A stretch of 64,000 nt of DNA, taken from contig CAUJSJ030000039.1 in NCBI GenBank assembly GCA_963422775.4, forward strand, positions 1 through 64,000. The letters run 5' to 3'. The notes below the pieces were generated by a model. The model was given only the letters and a program-made list of their open reading frames with translations. It did no database searches and was not told where the DNA came from. Numbering within the stretch: position 1 is the first letter of the stretch; each line of letters starts with the position of its first letter. The position numbers and the translations under genes were made by a program. This document shows positions 61,556-64,000 of the stretch, piece by piece. Origin of the DNA: Pelomonas sp963422775 (GTDB lineage: Bacteria > Pseudomonadota > Gammaproteobacteria > Burkholderiales > Burkholderiaceae_C).

Positions 61556-62337
61556 TCAATCGCTGTATTCAGTGGCGACCATTTCGGTCGCGTGGCAGTG
61601 TAGTCCGAGCCGCCCGTCCGAAAGGGCGGCGGCCGCCCTTGACTGAGCAGCCGGCTGGGCTTGACGACGAAAACAGCGCCTTGGTCAACATGGCTGGATC
61701 GAGGCGCGCATAGGCCGCGAGCGCGCCGGTCCTCGGGAAGCGCCGGCCGAACTCGAAATCCATGTGACGGAAATGGGCCTCCGAGAAGCCGCCGATCCGA
61801 TCGAGCAGTTCGGTTTGCGCGATCAGGTTGGCGCCCGCTGGTGAATACCCGGTGGGCGGCGTCATCCGGCGCTCGAGCCCCAGATCCACGCCGCCGACGA
61901 TGGAGTCCATCGCTTCGTCGTACCAGTTCGGTCGACCGGACGCAGGCCAACGCAGTTCCGTGCGGCCACCGGCAAGCGCAGGACCGCCCGCGACGACAGA
62001 TGGCATCTGTCTGCTCCAGCCAGTCGGGCGGAAAGACGATGTCATCGTCGGTAAAAGCCAGCATGTTGCTGCCGATTTCGCGGGCGTGTGCGATAGCAGC
62101 ATTCAGCGCGAACTGCTTCCGCTGGCGGGGCTCGAAAAGGGCGTGCAGACGTCCCAGCGGCCAGCCTGGCCGGCGTTCACACACAAGGGCCTCGGTGTCG
62201 TCCAGCGAATTGTTGTCGACAACCAGTACATCCACCACGCAGCCGGACGGTGAACGTACGGTGGCGAGTGAGTGGAGCGTCGCTGCCAGCATTTCGGCAC
62301 GGGTCCAGGTGCAAATGACGACGCCAAGGCGATTCAT
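61556..62337 (-). pseudogene. glycosyltransferase family 2, decayed paralogue
   Basis: A copy related to the gene at 60506-61504. MNRLGVVICTWTRAEMLAAT and FTDDDIVFPPDWLEQ are read in one frame. Near 62005 reading shifts to another frame (GGRTELRWPASGRPNWYDEA ... GGFSEAHFRHMDFEFGRR). Near 61680 it shifts again (LTKRCFRR matches LTQRYFRR of the paralogue), and it ends about 70 residues short of the paralogue. Neither shift site contains GGCC, so these may be true decay. The start overlaps the next gene upstream (ATGA), so it was once a coupled operon member. Confidence 0.75.
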
Positions 62338-63456
62338 CGAGTGGTGGCCACCTTGCGGTAGACCTCCAGATGGCGTCTGTAGCTCTCTGCCCAGCGAAAG
62401 CCCAAAGCCCAGTCCCGTGCGCGTGCGGCTTTGTTGGCGCGTATCTCGGTCGGCAGCGTGGCGGCCTCGTGTAGTGCAGTTGCCCAAGCGGCGAGATCTT
62501 CTGCCGGCACCAGTGACGCTAGCGGCCCAACCAATTCGGCCAAGCTGCCGAGCGGGCTGAAGATAACGGGCGTGCCGGCTGCCTGAGCCTCGACAGCCGG
62601 AAAGCCGAAGCCTTCGTAGAGCGTCGGGTAAAGCACGGCAGCCGCGCTGCGGTAGAGGGTCAGTAGTTCGCCATCGGACAGAAACTCGGCGAACACGACG
62701 CGGCCTTGCAACTCGTGGGGCAGGGCCTTGCGTGCGGCCTCACGCGCATCGGCGCCGAAGCCGCATGCGACGAGCTTGAGCGCCGCGTCCGGCTGCGTTG
62801 CCAACGTATCCAATGCCCAGTTGAAGCGCTTGCGCTGCATCGGCCCGCCCAGGTAGACGGCGAAGCGTGCGCCGGCCAGCGCTGTCGTCAATGCGGCTGG
62901 AAGCTCGCTGGTGGGTGGTTCGAAGTAGGCGGCTTCGATGCCATGCGGAATGACGGTCAGCCGAGGCTCAAGTTCGGGCCAGCGTGCCAGGATATCGCGC
63001 CGGGACGACTCGCTGATCGTCACAATGCCCGCGCAACGTCGGAACGCTGCGGGCATCAGCCGGTGCCAGTACCAGTGCTGCCAACGCGTATCCGTCTCCA
63101 TCTCCCAGGGGATGGTGTCGTGGATGGTGATGACGGCAGGGCAGGGCTGCCACCACGCCATCGTGTTCTCGGCCCAGTGCAGCACGTCCAGGCGGTGTTG
63201 CCCAATACGGCGCGGCATGCCAGCCTGCTCCCACATCGAGAAGCGATCTCCGGGGAAGTCAAAGATGTCGGTCTGCACCTGCTGCTCGCGTGGCAGGTGC
63301 ATGGGGCGGTTGACGTTCTGCGCGAACAGCGTCCAGGCCACGCCGTCCTCGGGTCGGGCCCTGGCTGCACATCTCCAGCAGGTATTTGCCCATGCCGCGC
63401 AGGTGCGCGGTGTTCAAGCTGGTGGCGCTGATGCCTACCCGCAGGGGCTCAGTCAT
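62334..63456 (-). pseudogene. glycosyltransferase (GT4-like), split by one extra base at GGGCCC
   Basis: MTEPLRVGISATSLNTAHLR starts a GT-B enzyme at 63456. Near 63356-63361 the plus strand reads CGGGCCCTGG; dropping one C restores CSQARPEDGVAWTLFAQNVN and joins the two frames. The rest is a full GT4 protein with HDTIPWEMETDTRWQHW, RFAVYLGGPMQRKRFNWAL and the donor motif LYPTLYEGFGFPAVEAQA. Apart from this base the gene looks intact (about 373 residues). It is coupled to its neighbours by an overlap of 4 bases on one side and 8 on the other. Confidence 0.85.
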
Positions 63457-64000
63457 TCGGTACCCAGCGGCGAAACAGCGATTTGGCTGTCTTGGTCAAC
63501 GTCGCAACGCGATAAGGACCGCGAGCGAGCAGGCCGGTGAACGTCCGCAGACCCAGGCCAAGGTCGCCGCGAGCGCAATGCGCATCAGCGAAATTGCACC
63601 AGCCGCGATGCTGGTAGAACCTCAGCGCCGTGGGATCGACGTCATGGCCTGGTGGCGAACTCATGCCGAAGCGGCGGATCAAGTCCGCGCGCATCAGTTC
63701 AGTGGTGTTGGTCTGTGGAATGCGGCGCGAAAGCGAAACCGGTTGCTGGCGGTAGAGCACGAAAGATTCCGCCAGACGGATGAACCGGTGCTGAGTGCTT
63801 GCACGCACCAAGTATTCCCAGTCGTCTGTCTGCTGGTTGTCTGCCAGGAAGCCTCCCATGCGGTCCCAGGCGGTGCGGCGCCAGAGCACTGAAGACGGTA
63901 GGGCGTGGTTATCGAGGATCAGTCGGGGATAGATCCAGCCGGACAGCGATTCGTCGACCAAGCCGCCACGGGGTTCTTGGAAATAGTTTGGCCGAGGCTC
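63449..64000 (-). CDS. glycosyltransferase family 2, C-terminal part (gene runs off the window)
   Basis: The frame is open from base 64000 to the stop at 63449-63451, giving about 183 C-terminal residues. SSVLWRRTAWDRMGGFLADN, followed by QQTDDWEYLVR (the acidic motif of GT2 enzymes) and FVLYRQQPVSLSRRI, support the family. The stop overlaps the next gene start by 8 bases. The N-terminal nucleotide-binding half lies beyond the window. Confidence 0.75.
   Translation of the reverse strand, partial: EPRPNYFQEPRGGLVDESLSGWIYPRLILDNHALPSSVLWRRTAWDRMGGFLADNQQTDDWEYLVRASTQHRFIRLAESFVLYRQQPVSLSRRIPQTNTTELMRADLIRRFGMSSPPGHDVDPTALRFYQHRGWCNFADAHCARGDLGLGLRTFTGLLARGPYRVATLTKTAKSLFRRWVPND

Noticed and set aside
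1..64000. Mobile elements, tRNA or rRNA genes
   Set aside because: No transposase, integrase, terminal inverted repeat, cloverleaf or rRNA segment was recognised in either strand.

Overview
The window is GC-rich, almost fully coding and looks like a betaproteobacterium of the order Burkholderiales (Rubrivivax/Leptothrix/Roseateles-like). This is inferred from protein character and gene order, not from a marker gene. No rRNA, tRNA, CRISPR array or insertion sequence was seen.

Positions 1-12557 are ordinary chromosome. They hold a partial unknown gene, a YfcG-type glutathione transferase, a frameshifted conserved hypothetical gene, an APH-fold phosphotransferase, a Crp/Fnr regulator, a FimV-like protein, a minus-strand chain of overlapping genes (lptF, lptG, cbiX-like, cysB-like), then pepA, holC and a branched-chain amino-acid binding protein closed by two tandem terminators.

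From 13245 almost to the right edge the window is one large exopolysaccharide / PEP-CTERM protein-sorting region of the exosortase A (XrtA/EpsH) type. It opens with an EpsB-type priming sugar transferase and the PrsK-PrsR-PrsT regulatory set. An accessory cassette follows (21045-27307): a FeeM-type N-acyl amino acid synthase fused to a PilZ domain, an exported trypsin-like protease, a membrane fatty-acid hydroxylase, a PEP-CTERM substrate protein behind a strong sigma-54 promoter match, and a divergent pair of an E1/ThiF-like enzyme and a nitroreductase. Next come the export and chain-length genes (Wza-like, Wzz-like, tyrosine kinase with a Gly-Tyr tail, outer-membrane protein, ExeA-type ATPase), a deacetylase, a FemAB-like protein, glycosyltransferases, the exosortase-EpsI fusion, a WbpA-type dehydrogenase, an amidotransferase and an O-ligase-like protein.

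Positions 47853-54179 contain a broken glycosyltransferase joined to the 3' half of a flippase gene, then wbpB-wbpD-wbpE-like genes for a diacetamido uronic acid and an OafA-type acyltransferase. From 64000 back to 54197 a convergent minus-strand operon carries glycosyltransferases, an intact flippase, a double-GNAT protein and an asparagine-synthase-like protein.

Working model: PrsK/PrsR with sigma-54 turn on PEP-CTERM substrate synthesis. The Wzx/Wza/Wzz-type machinery builds and exports a polysaccharide rich in N-acetylated uronic acid. Exosortase processes the PEP-CTERM protein. The FeeM-PilZ cassette may add a lipid product under c-di-GMP control. Several genes carry small indels next to GGCC/GGGCCC, which may be assembly errors rather than real decay.
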